DNA of 64,000 nt from positions 62,001-126,000 of the forward strand of contig JADNYJ010000020.1 in NCBI GenBank assembly GCA_015501075.1. The letters run 5' to 3'. A program made the translations under genes and the position numbers. Every line of letters starts with the position of its first letter. Position 1 is the stretch's first letter. A model generated the notes under the pieces. It saw nothing but the letters and a program-made list of their open reading frames with translations, did not search any database and was not told the DNA's origin. The DNA comes from Gymnopilus junonius. Its lineage: Eukaryota > Basidiomycota > Agaricomycetes > Agaricales > Galerinaceae. Positions 24,030-35,800 of the stretch are shown piece by piece.

Positions 24030-27000
24030 AGAAATTCGTGAGCATGGATGATCTATATAATGATTAACGAAGAAAGACCTAAAACTGTCAAGAGCGTCAT
24101 GATGCGTGAAGTCCTCTGGAAGACGTTGTGAGCCATATACAGGCAACAAATGCGCGCCCGCGCTATTTGCGTCAACATCTATAACTTGGGAAAATAGGAC
24201 GCCCCCTGCTATTGTAGTTGAGTTTGACAGTCCACATGCCAGTGTCATGGTCACGGCCAGTTGGTACATACCAATTCACCAATGCACATGAATAATCTTT
24301 CTCTCGATACTGAAAAGAAAAGAAAAGGTGTACACGAGCTATGGCCATGCCCTCCATGCCCAGTTTTTCTTCATCTAAGACAACGAAGGCGGTATCACGT
24401 CGCGCGTGTCCATGAAAGGACGGAGTGGAGCAGATATGCTCACGATGCATTCCTCCTGTCCCACAAAGGTCACTTGGTGCATAAAAGGTTGCGACAGCGG
24501 AGTGGTGAACATAGATCTTTCCTCGGAAGGACGGGCAGTCTTCAATTTTGTTCGGGATGTCAGAATTTGGGTTTTTGCATTCGAAAAGAAACTGGCAGAA
24601 GGCTAGAGGGAAATCTGGTTGGCCAATGTACTCGGCCAGCGAGTATAGCTCTCTTGGATAATGATGCTCTGCAGCTAGGCATTAGACATGTTCAAGCAGT
24701 CACAGGAAGCTTTACGCACGAGTTGTAGTTGCTAATTTGATGTCCGAGAGGGACCCATCAGCTGGAGGATTTCCCGAGGCTGGCTCGATGTCATCCACTT
24801 CCTCCTCTTCATTGTTCATCTCAGTATCTAAAGGCCCATTCAAAACCTCATCTCCTTCCTTTCCGAGCAATGTGCGAGCCATATATGATGATGTTGTCCC
24901 GGCTAACATCCCTTTGGAGACAAAGAACTGACGTAAGGCAGCTAGCTTACTCAACCGCGTAAGAGTTTGCAGCATCTGCCCAAGCGCTTTATATCAGTTG
25001 GATCTCCTCCATGGTTCCTTGACCGCTTTGATATGCTTGGATTCTGTGATAGATGAACAGAGACCATTTGGGGAACCGAAAAGCTGAATCGAGGGCCAGT
25101 AATGGAATAAAGCATGTTGACGTGGGAGCGAAATAGATGCACGGATGCCGAGGGCAATAAACACGGTCCGCACTTGATGGAAAGTTTCGACGCACTCCTT
25201 CAAATGTTGCAACGCAGGTGCCGAGATGGCGTTTCTGCGAGCAATGTAGCACGCATCCATGAAGATTGCGATTGATTGGACAATAGCTGAAGGAAGGTAG
25301 CCAGCAATTGCCGCAAGGTAAACCTTGATAAGTAATAAACAATTAGGATATAGCCCAAGTGAGAACATATAAGACATACTTTCATTAGGGCCTTAGAATC
25401 GTCCCCCGTCCATTGTGTGAAATCTCGCCCATCTGGGAAGCGGCGTAGCCCTGGATATGGTGGGACAGCGGAAACTCTGAGAGAGTGATGAGGTCATCAT
25501 CTGTGATACCAGTGGAAAGAAAACCTCTCATACCGGCGATCAATATCATCCATTATCTCCAATGCAGCAGCTTGACCATGTTGGTGGGTAAGATACTCTC
25601 CTACCCAGTCGACGAGATGGTCTTTAAATGTCCCTTTGATAAGTTGATGCAAAAGATCGGGCGAAAGAAGCTCATGTATGTCAGCACGAGGGAACGAGTG
25701 CGTGAAGGGCTGGGGACTAGGATTGGTAATGAATTGAATTGTATGGGTATTAAAAGGCGTACCACTATATCACTTCGAATACCGAACTCGTCCCAAAGTA
25801 TCCCAGGATCAAAATTTTTGATAAGATAATCGGTCTTTTCATGAGAACGGCGATGGCTGCTTGGGTCGTCGAGATTGTCTGGCTTTGCATCACATCTGTA
25901 GAGACGATCATGTGTGAGATAGTGTCAAGCAGTGCATTAAAAAGGGAAACCTACTTTGGACACCAGTTACTGACAATTGTGGCCAGCCAGACTTGCTCAG
26001 GATAGTCTGCTATATAGGGACCCAAACTAAAATTGCACGTGAAAGTGCCCATCAGGGCACTGAAGAACCGTTGGAGAGGTCATATATTGTCAAAGAGGCG
26101 CAAATGCAAACTCGAGACATTTGTGATACAACTGCGGCAGAACTTTTGAAATGTGGCCTTCTTCTGCTGCGATTTGCTTGCTAGAATTCAATCATGTTAG
26201 GTTTGACTATGCTTGTGTATATGGTCGACAAACACACCTTTGGGAATTGGAAGGAATGCAAAGGGGGTGACGCCATTGCCATGGCCCCGACGTGCTGTGT
26301 TTGTAATCAATCCAGATGACGCATAAACAGGATGGTATTCTTGATGACCAGTGGCAACCGAAACCGTTGTCTTATCACTGCCAGCAATTACTGGAACTAA
26401 CATGGCGCCATGCGTCTGTGGGTCCTTCGCAATTATATCCTACATTTCAGGTTTAACCTTTGTGCTCAAACTTATGAAGACACTGTGAGCTTACCGCTTG
26501 CCGATATGCCCAATCTCCGGACATCAAGTTTGAGAAAACCCGGTTACCTTGAGGATCGAACTCTTGGTATGGTCGAGAATCAAACTTGTCTTTAAACTCA
26601 GGAGTCGCATGCTGATATTGTAAGACAAGCAGAATATCATGAAGACTTAATTCATAAATTTCTTCCATCCATCGTGGCGGCGTCGAAGGCTTTGGACCAG
26701 TATACCGGAATTTGTAGGTCTTCCATGGCGCGTCTCCACTCTGGATAGAATCAATAGTCTCATACATGTCTTCGCCCTCCTCCATCCATTTGGAAGGCCT
26801 TCATTATGCTGGCAACCGTGCTTGAAGGAATTGGCAAGAAGAATGTCGATACCTTTTGTAATTTCGGCGACTGAAGACTGGAGCTGAATATAATGATATT
26901 CTGTGAAGTCGAAGGCAATCCGGTCCTCAAAAGGCCCCCAGTCATTGCCTGGGGTTGCGTCAGGATGTTGAAGAGGCACAGGATCAGGTAGAGGACCATC

Positions 27001-27249
27001 GAAAAACGTGCCATCTTCCTGGCATGGCTTTGCTACAAAACCAGGGTTAGCAAGCACGTCATTCGAGATAAAAGACATAAATCCCACCAGTCAGGTGCAG
27101 ATGGTAGAGGCGCGTATACTTTCTTGACTCCGGGGCATTGACGTGGCAGGGTGCATGGAGTTGATGTGTTGGGTGAGGCCACTACTACTTTGACATGGTT
27201 TGCCACAAAGATAGCATTCGAGAGTGGGTTGTGGAATGCCAGATGCCAT
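24030..27249 (-). pseudogene. Plavaka (KDZ-superfamily) transposase-like gene, decayed
   Basis: Minus-strand remains of a Plavaka transposase, a cut-and-paste DNA transposase related to the Kyakuja-Dileera-Zisupton group and common in mushrooms. It starts MASGIPQPTLECYLCGKPCQ with a C2H2 finger (C-x2-C ... H-x4-H, ending QHINSMH). After an intron come KPCQEDGTFFDGPLPDPVP and WGPFEDRIAFDFTEY, then MYETIDSIQSGDAPWKTY, NRVFSNLMSGDWAYRQA, the hallmark GSDKTTVSVATGHQEYHPVY, NTARRGHGNGVTPFAFLPIPK, YIADYPEQVWLATIVSNWCP, FPRADIHELLSPDLLHQLIK, WTGDDSKALMKVYLAAIAGY, FMDACYIARRNAISAPAL, RQHALFHYW, NGLCSSITESKHIKAVK, and the tail RVHLFFSFQYREKDYSCALV and FFVNHYIDHP. Disabling changes include a frame change near 26785, a TGA within 26060-26100, and a TGA at 24994-24996 (CGA to TGA in RRSNRYKALG). 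It is probably inactive in this copy. Confidence 0.85.
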
Positions 27250-27498
27250 TGGAATTGGAAAAAGTGCGCAATATAGACAAAAAAATGTAGTTGATTTGGA
27301 GTAGAGAAAGAGAAGGAAATATGTAGAAAGAAAAAGAACAAGGTAACGCTGCATACCATGTGAGACGCAAAAATCTCCCTCTTTCCAAGTCGGCACTTTC
27401 CTGTGACCACAACCTTGCTACGTGGCATCCATCTGCATGCATAAACCCTCTCACCCAGCAGCCTCACACTCTTGCTCATCCATATTTCTCTTCCACCA
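27250..27498. promoter_or_regulatory. Shared divergent promoter of the Plavaka unit
   Basis: Only 249 bases separate the start codons of the minus-strand transposase (27249) and the plus-strand partner gene (27499). Both genes must draw their promoters from this spacer. It contains A-rich and TATA-like stretches around 27270-27320. Confidence 0.5.
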
Positions 27499-30082
27499 AT
27501 GCCTCCAAGACGTAAAGCATCACAACCAGACTCAGCTGCTGCAGGCGCAGACCTAGGTAAGATATCTCTCATGTCAAAGAAGCACCTTCTGATTGCTGAG
27601 AATAACTCACCAGCTGTCAAAAATGGCGTAAAATCTCCCATCCCCCTCCTTCAAGCGAAACGTGGGCGCAAGACAGCCGCAGCCAAACCGGACGATACTG
27701 GTGCAGGCAGCTTGAATGGCACAGAGTCCTCGACCAATAAAGACAATGAGTGTGCAGGTCCACCGCAAAAGCGCAAGCGAAAGGCTACTGCTGCTACGTC
27801 ACAGGAGAGCGAGGTTACTATCACACTGCCTCTCCCAAACAACGACGATGAGCAGGAGGACGCGCCTGCCCCAAGGCAAAAAAAGCCAAGGGCAAAAGCG
27901 CAATCCCAGCCACCTCAGCGAGCATCGAAACGCGATGGAAGGGACCTCCACCCAGGTCAACGAGAAGGTGTTCAGCCAAACCCACGCCGATCGTCGGAGG
28001 CCGTTGCCGCTGAGCGTGAAGCTCAAAAAAGAGAGGCTGAGGAGATTTTGAGGAAGGCTGAGGAGGCGAAGAAGATATTAGCTGCTCTGGACTTTGAGGA
28101 AGAACACGAAAAAACAAGGCAAACTGAAACTCACAGGTTGTCTGCTGTGATGAGAAAGCGCCAACGGGATCATCGCGAAGACGCTAGTGAAGGCGAGGCA
28201 TTCGACTTTGATGCCATAGAGGCGGACAATTCCGACTCTGAGCCAGAACTTGAGCAAAACAAAGTGAGTCGTTTGCGAATGTGAAAACATGATTTCTCAA
28301 CTCTCATAAGGCTGCGCCCAAGGCAAGATCGAAAACGAAGAAAGGAGGGTTACGAGGGGACATTGCTGCCATAATGGAGGGGCTACGTGGCGACTGTGAT
28401 GGTGAGAGGGAGAAGAAGAAAGCGAAGGTGGACGCGATTCAGACTCAGACAAAGTGAGTCACATGGATTTCATCTTCCACATTCAAAATAGAACCCGCCT
28501 TATCTATCAGCCTCATTTCTTATCATTCATCATTGATCCAAGCTCACACCTCTTTTCCAGGAAATTCACTTCTTCAGATCTTGCACCAACGAAGTATGCC
28601 GACTCAGGCTTACGTCCTAATCTGAAGACCGACAAGGGAAGACCAAAGGTTGACTCGGACGAGCGTGTCATAGGAGGTCTCGCAGATGAAGATGCTGATG
28701 GTGAGAGGCCGGAAGGATATCACCGTGTGACTCTGGGCTCGGTTCCTAAACCGCAGTTCCCTGCAAAGCTCGAATGCGATAACACATGGAAGAACGAGGT
28801 CAGTTCATTGAAGATTTTCTATTTTGATTCTCCTAATGAAAATTTCATCAGATAGCAGACATGATCATTGAGACTGTCGATGAGAAGACAGTTCAGAAGG
28901 TACTGAACCTTTAATAATTTCCATTGAAACTAATTTACAATAACTCTGAAACAGAAGCCACCAACAAAGAAGTCATCCAAGAAGCCAGCTGTGACAGGCG
29001 AAAAGGGCAAGGAGAACTCTGTTCCCACTGTCGCCACCGCCGTCGCAGCTGCCCCTGGTGAAACTAAAGCAAAGTCCGATGTGACTAGTGCTTTTCTCGA
29101 GGATGGCCGGTGGAAGACGGCTTTCCTTCCTTCAATCACTCATGCACTCTATATGTCGTCAGAACCCTTCAAACATTTTTCCCTCAACTCGACTGTATTC
29201 CTCCACACCATTCAAAAAGCATTTGACTCTGCATTTTCTGACGCAGAGTATCAAGTTCAGACCAAGGATGCCATTGTTGCGAAGGTGAAAAATATAATAT
29301 ATTTGCATGTCTTACAACTACGAAAAATGCTGAATTGTCTTCCAGGCTTATGATCGCATCAAGACTAGGTGGTCATTCATTGCTTCCGATACTCTTGAGG
29401 AAATCCAGAACTTTTTCTCTGCACCCGAGTATGCTGGAAAGATGGACGCAATCAAGAAATATGTGGCTTGGGCATTGAGAGGAGATGGTCCTGGCTATAA
29501 TGCAAAGCCAACGCCCTCCGACTGCAAGGTCAAAGGTGGTGAAGTTGGTTACATTGTATGTTATCTCATTGAGGACGTGAAATAGTTTTTCATTGAAAAT
29601 TGTCTTTGATGTAGGAACCGGATGGAACCTTCCAATCAACTATCATGACAGCAATTGCTCGCAAATACATTAAGCACGCCGAACAATCTGTCTTCGAACC
29701 TTCGATCAGCCCCAAGAACCCACCCAAAGGCCTTTATGCCTTGATTGCCGCAGCTGTACGTCCCTAAGATTTTAGTCTCAATTCTCTATTCAACCAATTA
29801 TGTGCAATCTAGGTCGAACGTGCATTTGCTAGTCATCGTAAAGGTGTATACAAGAAGCCCGACCCTTTTTCGGATGATAATAACGGTGCAGCCATCAAGT
29901 TTTTCAAGGAGAAAGGGGACGAACTCGGCGAACGACGCTGGAAGCTAGTTCTCGATGACATTTTGAAGGACCACGAAGATGATGCGTCCGAAGGCGAGGG
30001 TGATATCTCCATTGTGTCGAATTATCGTGAGACGTTCTTTATTCCCAAAAGTCCTGTCAAAGCGCAGCAAGGAAGAGCTTGA
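27499..30082 (+). CDS. Plavaka-associated partner protein, unknown function, intact
   Basis: Eight exons (27499-28263, 28311-28453, 28561-28798, 28852-28899, 28955-29284, 29346-29555, 29615-29755, 29813-30082) total 2145 bases and give an unbroken 714-residue protein. The N-terminal half is basic and low-complexity (MPPRRKASQPDSAAAGADLG, KKRKRK-like stretches, an Ala/Glu/Lys-rich coiled-coil-like segment around residues 165-210), suggesting nuclear location and nucleic-acid binding. The C-terminal half has a conserved globular part: GRWKTAFLPSITHALYMS, YDRIKTRWSFIASDTLEEIQ, FQSTIMTAIARKYIKHAE and GLYALIAAAVERAFASHRKG. I recall this family being found often beside KDZ/Plavaka genes in mushroom genomes. 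Its divergent placement here supports a role in the transposon's life cycle. It has no recognised enzyme motif. Unlike its neighbour it has no disabling change. Confidence 0.75.
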
Positions 30083-30954
30083 ATATTGGACTGACTGCGA
30101 GATTCTGAATCTACACACAAGTCTTTGGCGTCTCGTATACGATACATATCTAAATCCCATTTAATTACAATATTAATTAGCATGTATATAGTTGGCATTT
30201 GCCGGAGCCCAGGTAGCTAGTTTCGTAGGTTTTGAGGGTTTTGTTGGGGTTTTGCCCCAGCGGTTCCGTCCAGGTTTCCAGGAAAATGGACCTGGGTTTC
30301 GTTGTTTCATTGTTTCATGGTTTTTTAGCCATTTTGGCGTCGGTTTCATTGGTTTTTCGGGTTAGAAAACCTGAAAAAACTTTTTTGCAGGTTTCCTGAT
30401 GCTCCTCCCCACCCTGGAGTATTTGAAAGGCATCTATGCAATTCACAGTTCTTGGTGCATATGCATATTGAGAGGGCCGCGCGAAGCGCGGTAGGAAAAA
30501 ATAATGTGCTACTCGGATCTACCCAAATCAAGGACCAGATCAATTTCGTACCCAAATGCGCGAAGCGCGCCTCGAAAAAATGGACTGCTTTCGGCCCCTG
30601 CAGATTTCATCAAATCACGGCATGCTAGATGACCTTCACCTATATAGACACTGCGTGATTTATTTATTTCTTCCCTCCCTTCTTCGATTTAATTAATTTA
30701 ATTTAATTTAATATTAGGCGGGCCCACACCTATAGAAAGTGAGCCCAAATTAAACTGAAGTCTTCCAAGTAGAGTCCTCTTCGAACCACGCTCTGTCAAA
30801 TGTACACTATTCTCTAAGACCTTGACAGCACACAGCATCTCTTTTCTTCGCGTACGTCGCACATTCTTAAATAGTTATGGTGATTCTCAATATACATAGT
30901 TACTCAGGATTTGACTGAGCTTTAAATTAGCACCCTTGCGCAATAACCGTCATT
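30083..30954. other. Intergenic with hairpin words and AT repeat
   Basis: The stretch 30230-30410 is rich in GGTTT words. The word GCGCGAAGCGCG, able to form a short hairpin, occurs at about 30477-30490 and 30558-30571. A (TTTAA)-rich tract lies at 30688-30712. The last 100 bases should hold the LST8 promoter; no clear TATA box is seen. Confidence 0.45.
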
Positions 30955-32468
30955 ATGCCAGCTACAACGTCTGTACCCAAGAATGCTCCAGTACGACACG
31001 ACATGTCGGTTATTCTGGTGACTGGCTCCTATGATCACGAAATCCGCTTTTGGGAGGCATGGAGTGGTATTTGTTCGCGGACTATTGCACGCACAGGAGA
31101 ATCAGGGGTGAGACTTCAAGAGGCCTTCGAAGCCTATATCTTTGCTCTAACAGACGTTTCAGCAAGTCAACCGCCTTGCTATCTCCCACGAGTAAGTCTG
31201 TATTCGTCTTCTGAATCACAATTACTAAGTTCTATCTAGCAAGCGTTTCCTCGCTGCTGCTATTCATAAAAAAATATATCTCTATGACATTGCTAGTTCA
31301 TCATCTGATCCAGTGGGTATCGACTAGCTTGATTCCTCCTCAAAACTAAAGAGATACAGCTGATAATATTTGATGGACATAACAATAATGTAACTTCCAT
31401 CGCCTTCAACTCTGAGGGCAAATGGCTGGTTTCGGGAAGTGAGGATGGGACAATCAAAATCTGGGATCTTAGGTGGGGTTGAACCTGTTACTCATCCTTC
31501 CTGGTTGCCTGACCATTCCCTCGAGAAGGAATCCCAGCAACAGCGTTCACCGGACATACGAGAACGTGGCATCAGGTATTTTCTAAAGCTTGTCTTAGAT
31601 GTATTCCATTGATCCTATCATAGTGAACGATGTGGTTATCCATCCCAACCAAGGAGAACTGATATCTTGCGACCAATCAGGCAGCATTAAACAATGGGAT
31701 CTGACTGATAATATATGTTCCCATGAACTTGTTTGTCCCCTTCTTATTGGAACTCTGAGCGTTGTACACTGATTCAACATGAAAGACTCCAGCAGGTGAT
31801 GTACCGATAAGGTCTGTTACCCTAGCCTCAGACGGGTCATGTTTAGTAGCAGGGAATAACAAGGTAATGCAACTTTTATTACATTGAGAACTGCTCAGAT
31901 CCGACTTGACAGGGTCAATGCTATGTCTGGAAATTGAATGACGAGAACACTGCGCTTCCAAGGTTTCAAGCCGTTACGAGATTTTCAGCACACAACAAAT
32001 ACCTTACCCGTTGTCTCCTTAGTCCAGATGCAAGGTATGCTTTACTTCATATCCACGGTTTGCCAACGGTGCACATTGTCGTGGTTGTAGGTACCTTGCC
32101 ACATGTTCGGCCGATACTACCGTGAAGATCTGGTCCATAAGCCCTACATATGATTTCAAATTAGAGAAGGTCCTGATCGGGCACCAACGCTGGGTCTGGG
32201 ATTGTGCTTTCAGTGCCGACTCTGCCTACCTCGTTACGGGTGAGTTTCTGGGTAGGGTATACAGTCAACGACATTTGATGATGTCCATTATGATTTAGCA
32301 TCTTCGGATCATACTGCACGACTATGGGAGATGTCGTCTGGAGAAACCGTCCGACAGTACAACGGGCACCACAAAGGTGAAACTATCCGTAAACTATCCA
32401 TTACCTTTCTGACCGAGAACGAACTGATAGCTGCTGTCTGCTGTGCGCTTCACGATGGAGCGAGTTAA
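30955..32468 (+). CDS. LST8: LST8/Wat1 WD40-repeat subunit of TOR complexes
   Basis: LST8 binds the TOR kinase domain and is shared by TORC1 and TORC2, linking nutrient status to growth. Eleven short exons (30955-31107, 31163-31191, 31240-31312, 31360-31472, 31544-31575, 31624-31730, 31786-31863, 31913-32034, 32091-32239, 32299-32376, 32431-32468) total 972 bases and give 323 residues in one frame, matching the family size. Seven WD repeats are visible; the first is [20 protein letters not shown], followed by GICSRTIAR, the typical LST8 start. Others include [66 protein letters not shown] and [17 protein letters not shown]. All splice phases agree and no break is seen. The gene lies head-to-tail with GLT1, with 429 bases between. 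Confidence 0.96.
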
Positions 32469-32897
32469 ATATCTTTTATATTTGTTGCTCATCTGTTCAT
32501 GACAGTGTGGACTTGGTGTGGAACCAGCGACGCTCAGGTAAATCTGGGTGCTATCCTAGCGGACCAGGGCCGCCACTAGGATCTGTAGCTTACGTCCGGA
32601 CTTATATAGTAGTTGTCGATTGTTGTCATTATTTAAGAACAGACGAATGGAAATCAGAAGGAAGTTTGAACCAATAGGAGGAGTTGAATTGACAGGGGAT
32701 CGGCTTATTTCGGCCTACATACCGGTCCAATGTGCCGGCATATGATCTCGCGGACCCAATAGATCTCTTAGTATTTGAATTTGCATTTATCGCCACCCCG
32801 CCTATCTTCCGCTCCATTTCTCTTCCACTATCTTCAACTAGGGCACAAACCTTCTTGTCTACTTCTCCTCATACGAAAACAGTACTCTATCGTTTCA
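32469..32897. promoter_or_regulatory. LST8-GLT1 spacer, GLT1 promoter region
   Basis: A 429-base spacer in a head-to-tail pair holding the LST8 terminator and the GLT1 promoter. A C/T-rich stretch at 32800-32890 precedes the GLT1 ATG, as in many fungal leaders. GATC-type words occur, but no convincing GATA-factor cluster is seen. Confidence 0.4.
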
Positions 32898-35800
32898 ATG
32901 GCCTCATCTGGCTCTTATCATCCTTCACCCGAATTACTTCCCCTTGTCTCTGAATTTGCTTCAACTGAAAACATCGATGGCTTCTATGCCGTAGAACGGG
33001 ATGATTCATCTTTCGCCGCGTCTTTACCTGCAAATCAGGGCCTGTATTCCAACGAAAATGAGAAAGACTCTTGCGGTGTGGGATTCATTTGTCATGTGAA
33101 GGGTGAACCCAGCCACAAGATAGTGTCAGACGCTCGTCAACTTCTTTGCGCAATGACTCATCGAGGCGCTACTGGAGCTGATAGCAGGGATGGAGATGGA
33201 GCTGGTGTCATGACTGCAATTCCCCACGGCTTCTTTAAAAGAGAAGCAGAAAGGGATCTTGGTTGCGTTCTCCCTGACCCAGGAGAGTACGCTGTAGGAA
33301 ATGTCTTCTTCAAGGCAAACGACCCTATCCAGTTACAGAGCCATCAAAATGTCTTTACTAAGATTGCAAAGGATCTAGGTCTGCGTGTGTTAGGTTGGAG
33401 AGAGGTGCCAACCGACGGTAGCATTCTTGGCCCAGCTGCTAGCAGCAAAGAACCAACAATACTTCAGCCATTCATTGTGCTTCGTACTCAATATGGAGAC
33501 GGTAATGTTAGTCTCGGAGAGACTTTTGATCCCAAACATTTTGAGAGGCAACTCTATGTTCTTCGGAAGCACGCTACGCATAGTATGTCAGTATTACTAC
33601 TCACCTTTTTTTTTGCTTTTCTTCGTCACTGAGATTAATATTCATATCAACAGCACCCTTGCGAAAGGCTTCTATGTCTGCTCTCTTTCATCGAAGAACA
33701 TTGTATACAAAGGACAGCTTTCTCCTCCCCAGGTTTACAATTACTATCACGATCTCAACCACGTCTTATATCAGTCCCATTTTACCTTGGTTCATTCCCG
33801 ATTCTCTACCAATACATTCCCCAGTTGGGATCGTGCTCAGCCCATGAGACTGGCTGCACACAATGGTAAAAATTTTGCCGTACTTGGTTCAACGCAGTGT
33901 CTAACTAAACGTCCTAGGTGAGATAAATACCGTCCGTGGCAACAAGAATTGGATGCGTGCTCGAGAGGGAGTTTTATCGTCCCAAAACTTCGGTGATGAG
34001 CTCGACTTGCTTTATCCTATCATCGAGCACGGAGGATCCGATTCTGCGGCCTTTGACAACGTGCTCGAACTCCTAGTTGTTAACGGCGCTGTAACTCTGC
34101 CAGAAGCTGTGATGATGATGATTCCGGAAGCCTGGCAAGGAAACGAAGACATGGATCCCCGAAAGCGAGCTTTCTACAACTGGGCTGCCTGTGTACAGGA
34201 ACCCTGGGATGGACCTGCACTTTTCACATTCAGCGACGGCCGCTTCTGTGGAGCCAACTTAGACCGCAATGGCCTTCGCCCTTGCCGCTTCATTGTGACG
34301 AACGAGGATATCATAGTCTGCGCATCCGAGGTTGGCGCTCTATACATTGCCCCTGAAAAGGTTGTGCAGAAGGGTCGTCTGAAGCCTGGTCGCATGCTGC
34401 TGGTTGACACCTTAGAGGGCAGGATCGTTGACGACAAGGAATTGAAACGCAACACTGCATCTAAACAGAATTTTGCTTCCTGGGTTGAGGCACATGTGCT
34501 GGAAGTACCGAACATTATTAAACGTGTCAAGAGAAGTCAAGCGTCCCTTTCGCCTGTTCTCGACAATAACAGCCTGAGTACCGATCCAAAATTGCTTGCA
34601 TTTGGCTTCACTGTCGAGCAACTCAACCTACTCATGCTTCCTATGGTCATTGATGGTAAGGAAGCTCTCGGTTCCATGGGAAATGACGCACCGCTAGCTG
34701 CAATGACCACTCAGCCACGTATCATTTACGACTATTTCCGCCAGCTCTTTGCACAGGTCACGAATCCTCCCATCGACCCCATCAGGGAGAGCATTGTCAT
34801 GTCCCTGGCGGCTTACGTAGGTCCCGAAGGCAACCTTCTAGAGGTCAAGCCAGAGCAATGCCATCGTATTCTTCTTCCTTCGCCTGTTCTCTCGATCGAA
34901 GAAATGAACGCAATGAAGAATCTAAAATCTGCATACGCTACATGGCCCTCGCGCGCCATCGATATCACGTTCCCTAAGACAGAAGGCCTTCCTGGATATA
35001 GACGTGCCCTGGAACGTGTGTGCAGTGAGGCATCACAGGCAATAGATGACGGCATCAAAGTTATCATTCTCAGTGATCGTGCTATTGGTCCTGATCGTGT
35101 TCCCCTGTCGGCTCTTGTTGCCTGTGGTGGTGTTCACCACCACCTAATTGGTCAGAAGAAACGCTCGAAAGTGGCTTTAATGGTGGAAACAGGAGAGGCA
35201 CGTGAGGTTCATCATCTTTGTGTCCTAGTTGGTTACGGCGCGGACGCAGTCTGTCCGTGGCTAGTAATGGAAACAATTCACAAGATCGTGCGGGAAGGGC
35301 TGTGAGCGCAATTTTGTTGCATTTTTATCTTGATGCTCATGCCTCTTTAGCGTTAAATTGATGAGACCGTCGAGCAGCTAATGGACAACTATCGCCATTC
35401 CGTTGACAACGGCATTTTGAAAGTCATGTCGAAAATGGGAATATCCACATTACAGTCCTACAAAGGTGCCCAAATTTTCGAAATTCTAGGTCTTCATAGC
35501 GAGGTCGTCGAGCCATGCTTTATTGGTACTGCTAGTCGCGTTCAAGGGGCGACTTTTGATCTTCTAGCTATGGATGCTTTCGAGCTGCACGAGCGAGGAT
35601 GGCCCACCCGCGAGACTATCCTTCCTCCCGGAATGCCGGAATCTGGGGAATATCACTGGAGGGACGGTGGAGAGGCGCACATCAATGACCCTGTGGGTAT
35701 TGCTAACCTGCAGGACGCAGTGCGCGAGAAGAACCAACTTGCATACGATTCATATGCTCGTAATGCCAATCAGCAGGCTCAAAGTATCCATCTCCGGGGA

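Noticed and set aside
33583..33653. Apparent frame break at the first GLT1 intron
   Set aside because: Using the GTCAGT donor at 33587, not the GTATGT at 33583, restores the frame (THS-I-TLAKGF), so no break exists there.
35302..35400. Programmed ribosomal frameshift in GLT1
   Set aside because: No slippery heptamer or pseudoknot is seen, other GLT1 proteins are not made this way, and similar single-base gaps occur in unrelated genes of the window.
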